Part shown: positions 34,067-43,177 of the stretch, piece after piece | Position numbering within the stretch: position 1 is the stretch's first letter | Layout of the letters: every line of letters begins with the position of its first letter | NCBI RefSeq assembly: GCF_013393905.1 | Contig: NZ_CP040272.1 | Location: forward strand, 1,860,001 to 1,924,000 | Reading direction: 5' to 3' | Length of the DNA: 64,000 nucleotides | Origin: Nostoc sp. C052 | GTDB lineage: Bacteria > Cyanobacteriota > Cyanobacteriia > Cyanobacteriales > Nostocaceae | The notes under the pieces: generated by a model | What the model was told of the DNA's origin: nothing | The model's input: the letters and a program-made list of their open reading frames with translations, nothing else | Databases searched by the model: none | Translations under genes and position numbers: made by a program

Positions 34067-35044
34067 ATGTCACAGCATAATTCTGTTACTATAACTGACG
34101 TGCAAGCAGCACAAGAGCGAATTTTGGGTATTGCCCACCGCACACCTGTACTGACTTCTAGAATCGTTAACGATCGCACCAATAGCCAGGTATTTTTTAA
34201 GTGCGAAAACTTTCAACGCACAGGATCATTTAAATTTAGAGGTGCATACAATGCCCTAGCCCAACTATCAATAGCACAAAAACAAACAGGCGTTATCACC
34301 TATTCATCAGGAAATCATGGCCAAGCGATCGCTTTAGCTGGACAATTACTAAATATTCCCACCACCATTGTCATGCCCGATGATGCACCCGCTGTCAAAC
34401 AAACTGCCACTTGTGGTTATGGTGCAGAGGTAATTTTGTACAATCGCCAAGAAACAAATCGAGAAGAATTAACCCAAAATCTAGCAAATGAGCGCTCTTT
34501 GACACTGATTCCACCTTACGATCATCCGCACATCATCGCCGGACAAGGTACAGCTGCTTTAGAACTGATTCAAGAAGTTGGTGAGTTGGACTTACTATTA
34601 GTTTGTTGTGGTGGTGGCGGATTACTTTCAGGAAGTGCGATCGCAGCTAAAGCACTTTTACCCAATTGTAAAGTAATCGGGGTAGAACCAGCGATCGCCG
34701 ACGATGCTACTAGATCCTTTCACACCAAAACCCTACAAACTGTCAAAAATCCCAATACCATCGCCGATGGTGCGCGGACTCCTAGCCTTGGTCAAATTAC
34801 TTTCCCCCTAGTCTTGCATTACGTCGATGATATGGTGACGGTATCGGAAGAAGCGATTCTTCGCACTATGTTTTTCTTGTGGGAACGTCTGAAAATTGTC
34901 GTTGAACCCACCGGAGTCCTCGCCGCCGCCGCCTTACTCGAAGCTGGTGTGATGACAGCATCAGAGGCGAAAATTGGTGTCATCATCAGTGGTGGAAATG
35001 TAGATTTGGCGCAAGTTGGTAAATTGTTTTCTGACGCAGACTGA
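34067..35044 (+). CDS. PLP-dependent threonine/serine dehydratase (catalytic type)
   Basis: The 325-residue fold-type II PLP enzyme has the Schiff-base lysine in TGSFKFRGAYNAL (Lys56), the phosphate-side motif SSGNHGQAIALAG, and the glycine loop LLVCCGGGGLLSGSAI. It ends after the catalytic domain, without the regulatory ACT-like domain of biosynthetic IlvA (about 500 residues). It therefore resembles catabolic threonine dehydratase, serine racemase or hydroxyaspartate ammonia-lyase. The reaction is probably deamination of threonine or serine to a 2-oxoacid and ammonia. Exact specificity cannot be read. It is convergent with the giant kinase gene, with a hairpin repeat between. Confidence 0.9.
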   Translation: MSQHNSVTITDVQAAQERILGIAHRTPVLTSRIVNDRTNSQVFFKCENFQRTGSFKFRGAYNALAQLSIAQKQTGVITYSSGNHGQAIALAGQLLNIPTTIVMPDDAPAVKQTATCGYGAEVILYNRQETNREELTQNLANERSLTLIPPYDHPHIIAGQGTAALELIQEVGELDLLLVCCGGGGLLSGSAIAAKALLPNCKVIGVEPAIADDATRSFHTKTLQTVKNPNTIADGARTPSLGQITFPLVLHYVDDMVTVSEEAILRTMFFLWERLKIVVEPTGVLAAAALLEAGVMTASEAKIGVIISGGNVDLAQVGKLFSDAD

Positions 35045-35053
35045 CCGAAAATT

Positions 35054-35117
35054 AACGTTTCCAACCCGCGCAGGCGAGTTTTGCCTGTGTAGCCGCGACT
35101 TCTAGTCGCCTGGCACA
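35054..35117. repeat. Hairpin repeat between convergent genes
   Basis: Two stems are visible: CAGGC/GCCTG around GAGTTTT (about 35071-35087) and GCGACT-TCT-AGTCGC (35095-35109). This repeat text is common in Nostocales and may serve as a shared transcript end. Confidence 0.6.
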
Positions 35118-35120
35118 AGA

Positions 35121-38100
35121 CTAGATTACCCGCTTTTGCAAACAGGGAATTTGAATGATAAACTCTGCACCCTTTCCAGGCTCAGAAATGCACTCTATTG
35201 TACCTTGATGTTTGTCTACTACGATTTGATAGGTGATTGATAATCCTAAACCAGTACCTTGTCCCACAGGCTTAGTAGTGAAAAAAGGATCAAAGATTCT
35301 TTCTCTGACACTATCACTCATCCCTACCCCATTATCCTTAATGGAAATGACGACTAAATCAGCGTTGACTGCTTGGGTACGAATTGCGATCGCACCAGAA
35401 TTACTTTTAATTTCCCCTGCTTTTATTTCCTGATTTGACTTTTCTAAAGCATCAATCGCATTATTCAGAATATTCATAAATACCTGATTTAGCTGCCCAG
35501 CATAACATTCAACTTTTGGCAAATCACCGTAATTTTTGATAATCTCAATCGCAGGCTTACCTGGTTTCGCTTGGAGACGGCTTTGCAAAATTAGTAAGGT
35601 ACTTTCAATTCCCTCATGAATATTCACCGGTTTCATGTCAGACTCATCTAACCGAGAGAAATTACGCAATGTCAGCACAATCTCCCGAATGCGTTGTGTG
35701 CCAATTTTCATAGAAGATAAAGTTTTAGGCATATCTTCTTTAATAAAATCAACATCAATATTCTCTAAAAACTCTTCAATTTCTGGTGCTAAGTCGGGAT
35801 AGATATTTTGATAAATATCAATCAAGCTCAGTAAATCTTGTGTGTAATTATCAATGTGAACTAAGTTACCATGAATAAAACTTACAGGATTATTAATTTC
35901 ATGAGCAATACCAGCAATCATTTGCCCCAAACTTGACATTTTTTCGGTTTGAATAAGCTGGGTTTGAGTTAGTTTTAATTCCCGCAGTGTTTGCTTTAAT
36001 CGCACATTATTTTCATTTAATTCCCTAGTTCTTTCTTGTATTTTCTCTTCTAATTTAGCGTAGAATTGGGCATTTTCTAAGGAAATAGCTGCTTGTGAAG
36101 ATAGCAACTTTAATACTTGTATTCTTTCATAAGTGAATGCTCCTACTGTTAAATTATTTTCTAAATAAAGTAACCCAACTAATTTGCCTTGATTAACGAT
36201 AGAAGTACATATAAGTGATTTAATTTCATGGTCAACAATATATGGATCTAGCGTAAAACTTCCTTCGCTACTAGCATCAGATAAAACTACATCTTTTTTA
36301 GTTCTTGCAACATAATTAATCACAGAAATAGGTAATTGCTGACTGTTTTCTACTGGGATTGATTGACCAACAGTTAAATCATCTCGATCGACAGTTGCTT
36401 TAGCTTCAATAAATAACTTTCCTGCTTTATCTAGCAGCAAAATACCAGTCTGAGCGCCAGCATTTTCAATCACAATTGTCATTAACCTTTCTAGTAAATT
36501 TTCTAATAAAATTACTTCTGACAAAGCTTGTGATGCTTTAATAACTGTGATTAAATCTAGCCCACTTGATTTTTCATTAGCAGTGGAAGTAGTAATCGTA
36601 TTACTTGTAAATCCTAATTTAGATTGAGTGGAAACCTTAGTAATTAATTCTGGATATTTTAATTCCAAATCATTAAATTTAGCAATCGCTCCCCAACGAC
36701 GATAACCATAGTGTGCCTTTGTCATATATAGTGACGCAAATTCATTTCTCCCTAGACTGAGATAAAATTCTGCCGCACATTCATAAGCCAACGCTTCTTC
36801 ATGAATATATTCAGAATTACGAGCGCCTTTAATTGCGCGATCGTAGTATTCCATCGCCACTAATACTTGTCCTAAAAATCGCGCCTTTTCTGCCTCTACT
36901 AGTTCATATTTGTGCTGATTATTTATAGGTGAATGCTCTGCCCATTCTTTTAATTGGTTTTGATTTTCTTCTACTTTTTCTATGGCAGTTTTTATATCTG
37001 TTTTGTAAGTAGGATTTAAACAGATAGCCAACAATACCAGAGAATAATAAAACTTATATTGAGGTAGATAAACAGTCCCACTAGCTGCAACTTCATACTG
37101 TTGTGCTAATTGAGCATTTTTAACAGCCTGACTATAATCTTTAAATAAATAACTCAAAATACTTTTGGCAAGATAAGCATAAAAGATAGCTGTAATATTC
37201 CCAGCCATTCTCTGCATTACTGATTCATTAAAACTATCGCCCTCTAAACAAGATTCATTATCCTGTCCTTGAACTAGCTCGATTACCATCTGTTTTAAGA
37301 TCAGTAAGCAAATTGTAAAATGTTCTTGCTGTATTTTATGCGCTAAATTAATATATTGTTCTAGTCTTTGCTCAACAATCTCTAAATTTTCTCCAGTCCA
37401 GAAAGGATGCCAACAAACCAATAATCCATTGTAACCCACATACTCAATGTCCCCTGTATCTAAACCACTTTGAACACCATCTTGTAGAGGTTCTATCGTT
37501 GCTTGAATATGTTCTTTCCAGTGTCTAACAAAAATATTAAATAAGGCGTACACTTTAGACTTAATTTGTCTAGCATTGAATTGATCTAAAATCTTTAAAG
37601 ATAATTTACCAAAACGATATCCTGATTCAATATCCTTAAGAGGCCCACATAAAATTAGCCCATAAAAACCATAAGCATAAGCTGCAAAAGATGAATTGCC
37701 ATACTGCACACATAAATCAACCATCGTAAAAGCAATCAGTGGTAAAAGTGCAGGATCGGCTAAATAAGCGGGAGGCATAGCTGTCATTAGTATCCTCATA
37801 GCAGCTAGCTTATGAGCCTCAGTCATTTCTGGCAGGTTGACTAATTCTTCAATTGTTAACTGTGCTGGCGGAGTTTGAGACAATGAAACTCCCAACATCT
37901 CTAGCACCTGCAAATCTAAATCTAATGCTTCGCGCATTCGATTTTGAGCCACATAAAACTGAATTTTTTTCTCATATACTTTAACAGTATCAAGAATAGT
38001 TATACTGTTATTTATAACACTAGTAAATAATGCTTCTGCTTGCTCAAAATTTGTATTTAAATATTCTGCTTCTACTGTTTCTACATGAAGGTCAAGAGTT

Positions 38101-40463
38101 AATTCATAATAGTTTTGCCAAGAATCAATTGCAAGTAAGCTCAGACCTTGCTTCAGAAATTTTACAGCAGATTCATAAGCAGCAGAATCTTTAGCTTTCC
38201 GTCCAGACACAAGATTTAATTTAGCTAGTTTATATCTTTCTTCTGGAGAAGTTATTAGTTCAGCACCGATATTTAATTGGTTAACAATATCGAAGATTTT
38301 TTCTTCTAATAAACTTTCGTCTAAATTGTTTAATAGTAGTCTACCAATATTTAAATGAATCTCCTTTTTATGCTCATCAGGTATCAAGGAATAAGCTGCT
38401 TGTTGCACGCGATCGTGAAGAAATTTATAATCAATTATAAAAACATCAACATGGTTTAATAGTTGTGGTTGTTTATAGCTATCACTTAGAGGTATGACAA
38501 AACCCGCTTGTAGTGCTTCCCAAATATCAAATGCTGTGTCATTCTGAGATTTTTCATTAACACAAGAAAGTATATTTAAATTAAATCGATTACCAATACA
38601 GGCAGCTATTTTTAAAATATTTTGTGTACTATCTTTAAGCTTTTTAATTTTACCGATCATTAATTCAACAACATTATCAGTAATTCCTAGCATCTGAATA
38701 CGCTGAATATCCCATTGCCATTTACCAGCAATAAAGTTGAATACAAGCAGATTTTCTTGGTGGATAAACTTGAGTAATTGATTGATAAAAAACGGATTAC
38801 CAGCAGTTTTATTAAAAATCAGTTTTGCCAACTCTTTAGATTCTTCTAAGCTAGACTTTAGGCTGTCGCTAATTAACTGACAAACATCAGCTATTTTTAA
38901 ATTTTGACAATGAATAATCTGGATAGTACTACTATTTTTTTCAATTTCCCGCAAAACTAACATTAAAGGATGACTGGTATCAACTTCATTATCTCGATAA
39001 GCTCCAATTATCAATAAATATTGAATTTCAGTATCTACAGCCAATAACTGAATTAATTTTAATGAAGCTAAATCTGCCCATTGTAAATCATCTAAAAATA
39101 GAACTAATGGATGCTCTTTTTGAGCAAATACATTGATAAACTTTTGAAAAACCAAGTTAAAGCGATTTTGTGCTTCTGCTGAAGCGAGTTGTGGTACTTC
39201 TGGTTGTTGACCAATAATAAGTTCTAGTTCAGGAATAACATCAATGATGATTTGAGCATTTGGGACTAGAGCCTCTAAAATTTTTACTTTCCAAGTGGCT
39301 AATTGTGCTTCACTTTCTGTCAGTAATTGCTGCATTAACTCTTGAAATGCTTGAATCAAGGAAGCATAAGGAATATTGCGCTGAAATTGCTCAAATTTAC
39401 CAGTAATAAAATAGCCTCTGTTTTTGATAACAGGTTTATGGATTTCATTCACTAAGGCTGATTTACCAATACCCGAATAACCAGCAACTAATATTAATTC
39501 TTTATTTCCTTGATTAACTTTTTCAAAAGCAGTCATTAATATATCTATTTCTGCTTCTCGTCCATACAACTTCTCGGAAATTTGTAGTTGGCTAGACTGA
39601 TCCTGCTGACCAATGGCAAAGTTAGTTATAGAATTAGTTTGCTCTAATTGATTCAGACAGTTTTCTAAATCTGCTTTAATCCCAAAAGCACTCTGATATC
39701 TTTCTTCAGCAGTTTTGCTGAGTAATTTCATAATAATTGCAGAAATTACTTGAGGGATTTCTGGGATTAACTGATCTACTGTTGTAGGTTGTCTAGCAAT
39801 ATGACAATGAACTAATTCCATTGGATCAATTACTGGAAACGGTAACTGACCTGTGATAATTTCATAAAAAGTTATACCCAATGAATAGAAGTCTGTACGG
39901 TAATCAACTGTTCTGTTCATTCTTCCTGTTTGCTCTGGAGACATATAGGCTAGAGTTCCTTCAAGCAAATCAGGATTACTGAGTTTGGGTTTTTCTTGTA
40001 AAAGCAGTGATGAGATAGAAAAATCAATAATTTTAACTTGATGAGTTTCTAAATTAACAATAATATTCTGTGGTTTAATATCTTTATGAATAATATGATT
40101 TTGGTGTAATTCACCCAATGCTTGGGTAATTTTAATGCCTATCTTAAGAAAATCAAGTAACTTAATTTTCTCTGATTGAATAATTTTATAGAGAGAACTC
40201 CCATCAAAATTTTCTAAGACAATTGCCAAACCATTGTTGTATTTTTCTAAGCTATAAGCTTGTATAACTCCAGGAATATCTAAATTTTTTATTAGTTCAT
40301 ATTCATGCTTGAATGCTGCTATATCTTTTAGCTCAGGGTATTCTATTTTTAAAAGTTTAATAACCACTAGTTTGTCATCCTTATTTCTCGTGGCTCGATA
40401 AACAGTAGTTTTTATTCCTTCATGAATTAATTCTATTATTTTGTAATTAGATAATTTAATCAT
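35121..40463 (-). CDS. Ser/Thr kinase - AAA/TPR - GAF - histidine kinase (1780 aa)
   Basis: The N-terminal protein kinase domain (about 1-270) has Lys36 in VVIKLLK, the catalytic loop HKDIKPQN (Asp128) and DFS at 147-149 in place of DFG. A P-loop ATPase follows, with Walker A GYSGIGKS at 328-335 and a Walker B-like VLFLDDLQWADLASL. A long helical-repeat region (about 600-1300) precedes a GAF domain (about 1340-1490). The histidine kinase transmitter has IAGIAHEINNPVSFI (His1521), LNNAIDAL, KDNGVGM and GQGTGLGLSI. Both kinase modules look competent, apart from the unusual DFS. Proteins of this layout are known in cyanobacteria as multi-domain signalling kinases. The ATPase part resembles STAND-type regulators that oligomerise on ligand binding. 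No receiver domain or partner regulator is adjacent. Confidence 0.92.
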   Translation of the reverse strand: MIKLSNYKIIELIHEGIKTTVYRATRNKDDKLVVIKLLKIEYPELKDIAAFKHEYELIKNLDIPGVIQAYSLEKYNNGLAIVLENFDGSSLYKIIQSEKIKLLDFLKIGIKITQALGELHQNHIIHKDIKPQNIIVNLETHQVKIIDFSISSLLLQEKPKLSNPDLLEGTLAYMSPEQTGRMNRTVDYRTDFYSLGITFYEIITGQLPFPVIDPMELVHCHIARQPTTVDQLIPEIPQVISAIIMKLLSKTAEERYQSAFGIKADLENCLNQLEQTNSITNFAIGQQDQSSQLQISEKLYGREAEIDILMTAFEKVNQGNKELILVAGYSGIGKSALVNEIHKPVIKNRGYFITGKFEQFQRNIPYASLIQAFQELMQQLLTESEAQLATWKVKILEALVPNAQIIIDVIPELELIIGQQPEVPQLASAEAQNRFNLVFQKFINVFAQKEHPLVLFLDDLQWADLASLKLIQLLAVDTEIQYLLIIGAYRDNEVDTSHPLMLVLREIEKNSSTIQIIHCQNLKIADVCQLISDSLKSSLEESKELAKLIFNKTAGNPFFINQLLKFIHQENLLVFNFIAGKWQWDIQRIQMLGITDNVVELMIGKIKKLKDSTQNILKIAACIGNRFNLNILSCVNEKSQNDTAFDIWEALQAGFVIPLSDSYKQPQLLNHVDVFIIDYKFLHDRVQQAAYSLIPDEHKKEIHLNIGRLLLNNLDESLLEEKIFDIVNQLNIGAELITSPEERYKLAKLNLVSGRKAKDSAAYESAVKFLKQGLSLLAIDSWQNYYELTLDLHVETVEAEYLNTNFEQAEALFTSVINNSITILDTVKVYEKKIQFYVAQNRMREALDLDLQVLEMLGVSLSQTPPAQLTIEELVNLPEMTEAHKLAAMRILMTAMPPAYLADPALLPLIAFTMVDLCVQYGNSSFAAYAYGFYGLILCGPLKDIESGYRFGKLSLKILDQFNARQIKSKVYALFNIFVRHWKEHIQATIEPLQDGVQSGLDTGDIEYVGYNGLLVCWHPFWTGENLEIVEQRLEQYINLAHKIQQEHFTICLLILKQMVIELVQGQDNESCLEGDSFNESVMQRMAGNITAIFYAYLAKSILSYLFKDYSQAVKNAQLAQQYEVAASGTVYLPQYKFYYSLVLLAICLNPTYKTDIKTAIEKVEENQNQLKEWAEHSPINNQHKYELVEAEKARFLGQVLVAMEYYDRAIKGARNSEYIHEEALAYECAAEFYLSLGRNEFASLYMTKAHYGYRRWGAIAKFNDLELKYPELITKVSTQSKLGFTSNTITTSTANEKSSGLDLITVIKASQALSEVILLENLLERLMTIVIENAGAQTGILLLDKAGKLFIEAKATVDRDDLTVGQSIPVENSQQLPISVINYVARTKKDVVLSDASSEGSFTLDPYIVDHEIKSLICTSIVNQGKLVGLLYLENNLTVGAFTYERIQVLKLLSSQAAISLENAQFYAKLEEKIQERTRELNENNVRLKQTLRELKLTQTQLIQTEKMSSLGQMIAGIAHEINNPVSFIHGNLVHIDNYTQDLLSLIDIYQNIYPDLAPEIEEFLENIDVDFIKEDMPKTLSSMKIGTQRIREIVLTLRNFSRLDESDMKPVNIHEGIESTLLILQSRLQAKPGKPAIEIIKNYGDLPKVECYAGQLNQVFMNILNNAIDALEKSNQEIKAGEIKSNSGAIAIRTQAVNADLVVISIKDNGVGMSDSVRERIFDPFFTTKPVGQGTGLGLSITYQIVVDKHQGTIECISEPGKGAEFIIQIPCLQKRVI

Positions 40464-40617
40464 TTGTTATGTTGGTACTTTTAATAATGTTCAAACTTCT
40501 AAGATGATTATCCTATCATTCACAGAATAATAAATACATTTTTAAAGTCGGTTATTTAACAAACTTTAAAAATGTATCGTCCTGCCAAAAAATCTAGATT
40601 TTCGCAAACTAAGTAAT

Positions 40618-40649
40618 GCTACATTTTGTTGAGTTTATCAAAATGTAGC
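40618..40649 (-). terminator. Candidate transcript-end hairpin
   Basis: Perfect 11-bp arms GCTACATTTTG and CAAAATGTAGC enclose a 10-base loop, 20 bp beyond the stop of the FAD oxidoreductase gene (minus strand). There is no strong T run after it, so termination is only likely. Confidence 0.45.
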
Positions 40650-40669
40650 TCATGAATTTGAACATACCC

Positions 40670-42979
40670 TTAGAACCAAGAATCCCATTCACCAATAATT
40701 TTATTGGTGTATTTTATATGGAAGCATTGGTCTAGAATTGCTCGTGTCGCTTGCATTGCAGATATCACTGTAGCTTCCACACAACCGGAATTGTAGCCGT
40801 TGTTAATCCAGTCACCAGCTAAGTAAAGGTTATCAAACCCAGATTCATCAGTTTTGAGTCGATACTTGGTACTTCCAGGTACAGACAGCACATAACGTTC
40901 TGACGGGTTAATGTTAACTCGCCAGTATTGAGCTTTAAAGCGTTCTACTCCCTGGCGGTTTTGAAAATCTACTAGTAAATCCCAATCCAAACCTTGGGTA
41001 TTTTTGGGATGAGTAGCATTAGGCCAAAGGTTTCCGATGTAATTGTTGAGGAAATTAATTGCTTGTTGCTCTACCTTTTTTTGGGCTTTAGCTGGAAAAT
41101 TATATTCTGTGTGGGGGGGAATTCCTGGATCTGCAATTACGCCGGTGAAATAAGCTACGTTATAAGGATAATGCTCAGAAGGCCAATTTTCTCGTTGTAC
41201 TAATTCACTCATATCTGCATAGACATCGAGTGGTTCAACGTAAGCGCCTAGCACGGGACTAGGTTTTTGCCATCCCAATTGCGCTAAGGTAGGCTTAAGC
41301 CATATTTGTCCGCCTTGAGTAGTTACTGTTTTGACTTGTTTAAACATATCATGCCACTTTTGATGAGCTGGATTTTTTTTGGCATGGAGCAATTCACTAC
41401 AAATAGATGGTAAGGCGGCTATGGAAATTCCCAGCAGCACAATATCAAAATCATCGCCTTTGGTGAGGGTAATTTTATCTACATTTTGCCAAGGCGTCCA
41501 ATGTGACTCAAGGTCAATTTCTTGGTCTTGAAGTTTTTGGGCTTCTTCATCGAGAATCTGATCGTAGAGAGGTTGATTAGGCCAGCAACGAATGTCTTTA
41601 ACTGTGATAAGTGGTTGATATTCTTGCTCTGGATTTTTTAAATTTACTTGGCGAGCTAAGGTGATACTTGTTATTGATTGCTGGTCTTTATCCAAGTGTA
41701 ACTGCTGGGCGACATGGAAGAATTTGAATTTCACGCCGCGACGCTTTAGCACTTCATATAGTGGAGTGACAACTACCTCCGCCATGCCTGATTGCATTTT
41801 CCACATGATGGCACCATTGTATTTAAACAAGATGGTGGTGAGGACACGGATAGCTGTTCCAGCTGCTAGTTGGGGTTTATTGGTATTGCCTTCTGGAAAG
41901 CCATATACTAAATCGTATAGGACGCGAATAAATGCTGATTTAACGCTTGATTCCTTAGCTCCATGTTTTCTTAGCCAGTCTTTGTAGTTGTACTCATCTA
42001 AACTGTCTAGAGAACAAACATCAATGATCTTATCTACAAATAAACCTCGGATATTTGCTAATGCTAGGTCAATGAGTGTTAAGCGCCAAAAGATTTCAGA
42101 ATTTTGTCCGATTTTAGATTCTATTTGACTGCTCAAGTGTGTTTGAAAGCGCTTTATTAGTTTGACAATTAACTGGTGATGTTCGCGCCGATGAGTTTTA
42201 GGATTTCTAGGTAGTGATTGAGCTAGGTTGTGGGCAAGGTTTAAGAAAAGTCCTTCAGAAGTTAAGTCTAGGTTTTGGAAGATATTGCTAATGTATTGGT
42301 TGATATTGTTCAGCCATCCTCCCCAAAAGATGGGTTTTTGGAGAAATAACTGAATCAACTCGCTAGGAAACTCCAAGAGACTACCATCTGATAAAAATTC
42401 CACTACCTCTCTACCTAATACTATTTGTTTGGCAAGAGATGCTGAGAAACTTTTAGCAGCATAGGACTGTTCGTAATTATGAATTCCAGCGTAAGTCTGA
42501 ATGACGAATTCAATGGTGGTGCAGATATGATCCCAAAGGGAACAAATGCCGCCACCTTTCCAGGGAACGAGAGAATTGGTAGGGAAGTCAAAAGGCAGAG
42601 TTACCCAATTTTGATTGATGTATTCTTCTAAGACTATGAGACTGTGGGGTTTGAATGCATCTTCTATGGTGCTGAAAGGCCCGTTACCACCAAGTTCGTC
42701 GTAGCATTGCTTGAGTAAACGAAAGGCATTTTCGTAGAATCCAAAAAAAATGTGCAGTCCGTGTTCTTCAATGCGGTAGTCGGGTTCATAATCAGGTGCA
42801 TGGGGTTTGATGTTGCGTCCAGTTGCACATTTACCACCCAAACGCCAACCTGTTTGATAAATAGTAATGTCGTAGAGACTATCCCATCCTGGTTGACTGG
42901 TTAATTCATAAGCGGTGGTTAATGATGCCATTCCACCGCCTAAGATAGCGATCTTTTTTGGCTTGAAGGTTTCGGACAT
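40670..42979 (-). CDS. FAD-dependent amine-oxidase/desaturase-like oxidoreductase
   Basis: The 769-residue protein starts with an FAD-binding Rossmann motif (KKIAILGGGMASLTTAYEL), followed by GWRLGGKCATGRN and EEHGLHIFFGFYENAFRLLK. This pattern is typical of the phytoene-desaturase/squalene-dehydroxylase type flavoproteins. A C-terminal FAD-closing block reads NLYLAGDWINNGYNSGCVEATVISAM. It is about 250-300 residues longer than CrtI/HpnE-type enzymes, with a central helical insertion (about 200-330). It probably oxidises a lipid- or terpenoid-like substrate. The gene upstream encodes an acetoacetate-decarboxylase-fold protein, 198 bp away and on the same strand, and the two probably work together. 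The substrate is unknown. Confidence 0.83.
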   Translation of the reverse strand: MSETFKPKKIAILGGGMASLTTAYELTSQPGWDSLYDITIYQTGWRLGGKCATGRNIKPHAPDYEPDYRIEEHGLHIFFGFYENAFRLLKQCYDELGGNGPFSTIEDAFKPHSLIVLEEYINQNWVTLPFDFPTNSLVPWKGGGICSLWDHICTTIEFVIQTYAGIHNYEQSYAAKSFSASLAKQIVLGREVVEFLSDGSLLEFPSELIQLFLQKPIFWGGWLNNINQYISNIFQNLDLTSEGLFLNLAHNLAQSLPRNPKTHRREHHQLIVKLIKRFQTHLSSQIESKIGQNSEIFWRLTLIDLALANIRGLFVDKIIDVCSLDSLDEYNYKDWLRKHGAKESSVKSAFIRVLYDLVYGFPEGNTNKPQLAAGTAIRVLTTILFKYNGAIMWKMQSGMAEVVVTPLYEVLKRRGVKFKFFHVAQQLHLDKDQQSITSITLARQVNLKNPEQEYQPLITVKDIRCWPNQPLYDQILDEEAQKLQDQEIDLESHWTPWQNVDKITLTKGDDFDIVLLGISIAALPSICSELLHAKKNPAHQKWHDMFKQVKTVTTQGGQIWLKPTLAQLGWQKPSPVLGAYVEPLDVYADMSELVQRENWPSEHYPYNVAYFTGVIADPGIPPHTEYNFPAKAQKKVEQQAINFLNNYIGNLWPNATHPKNTQGLDWDLLVDFQNRQGVERFKAQYWRVNINPSERYVLSVPGSTKYRLKTDESGFDNLYLAGDWINNGYNSGCVEATVISAMQATRAILDQCFHIKYTNKIIGEWDSWF

Positions 42980-43040
42980 GGTTGTTTTTCGTTATGTGGT
43001 GAGGGTAAAGAAGGAAACAGCAGGCAGAGGAGATAATTTA

Positions 43041-43174
43041 CTCAGAATTCAGGACTCAGAATTCAGAATTCAGAATTCAGAATTCAGAATTCAGCACTTA
43101 GAATTCAGCACTTAGAATTCAGCACTTAGAATTCAGAATTCAGAACTCAGCACTCAGAATTCTGAACTCAGAAC
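43041..43174. repeat. Heptamer array (CAGAATT / CACTTAGAATT)
   Basis: About 130 bp of AGAATTC-based heptamers with some variant units (AGCACTTAGAATTC) lie between the ADC-fold gene and the FAD oxidoreductase gene. It is a short tandem repeat of the Nostocales type. Each unit is itself palindromic around GAATTC, so the run can fold in many ways. Confidence 0.9.
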
Positions 43175-43177
43175 TAA

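Noticed and set aside
43041..43174. A possible CRISPR array
   Set aside because: The repeat unit is only 7 bp with no unique spacers between units. It is a short tandem repeat array.
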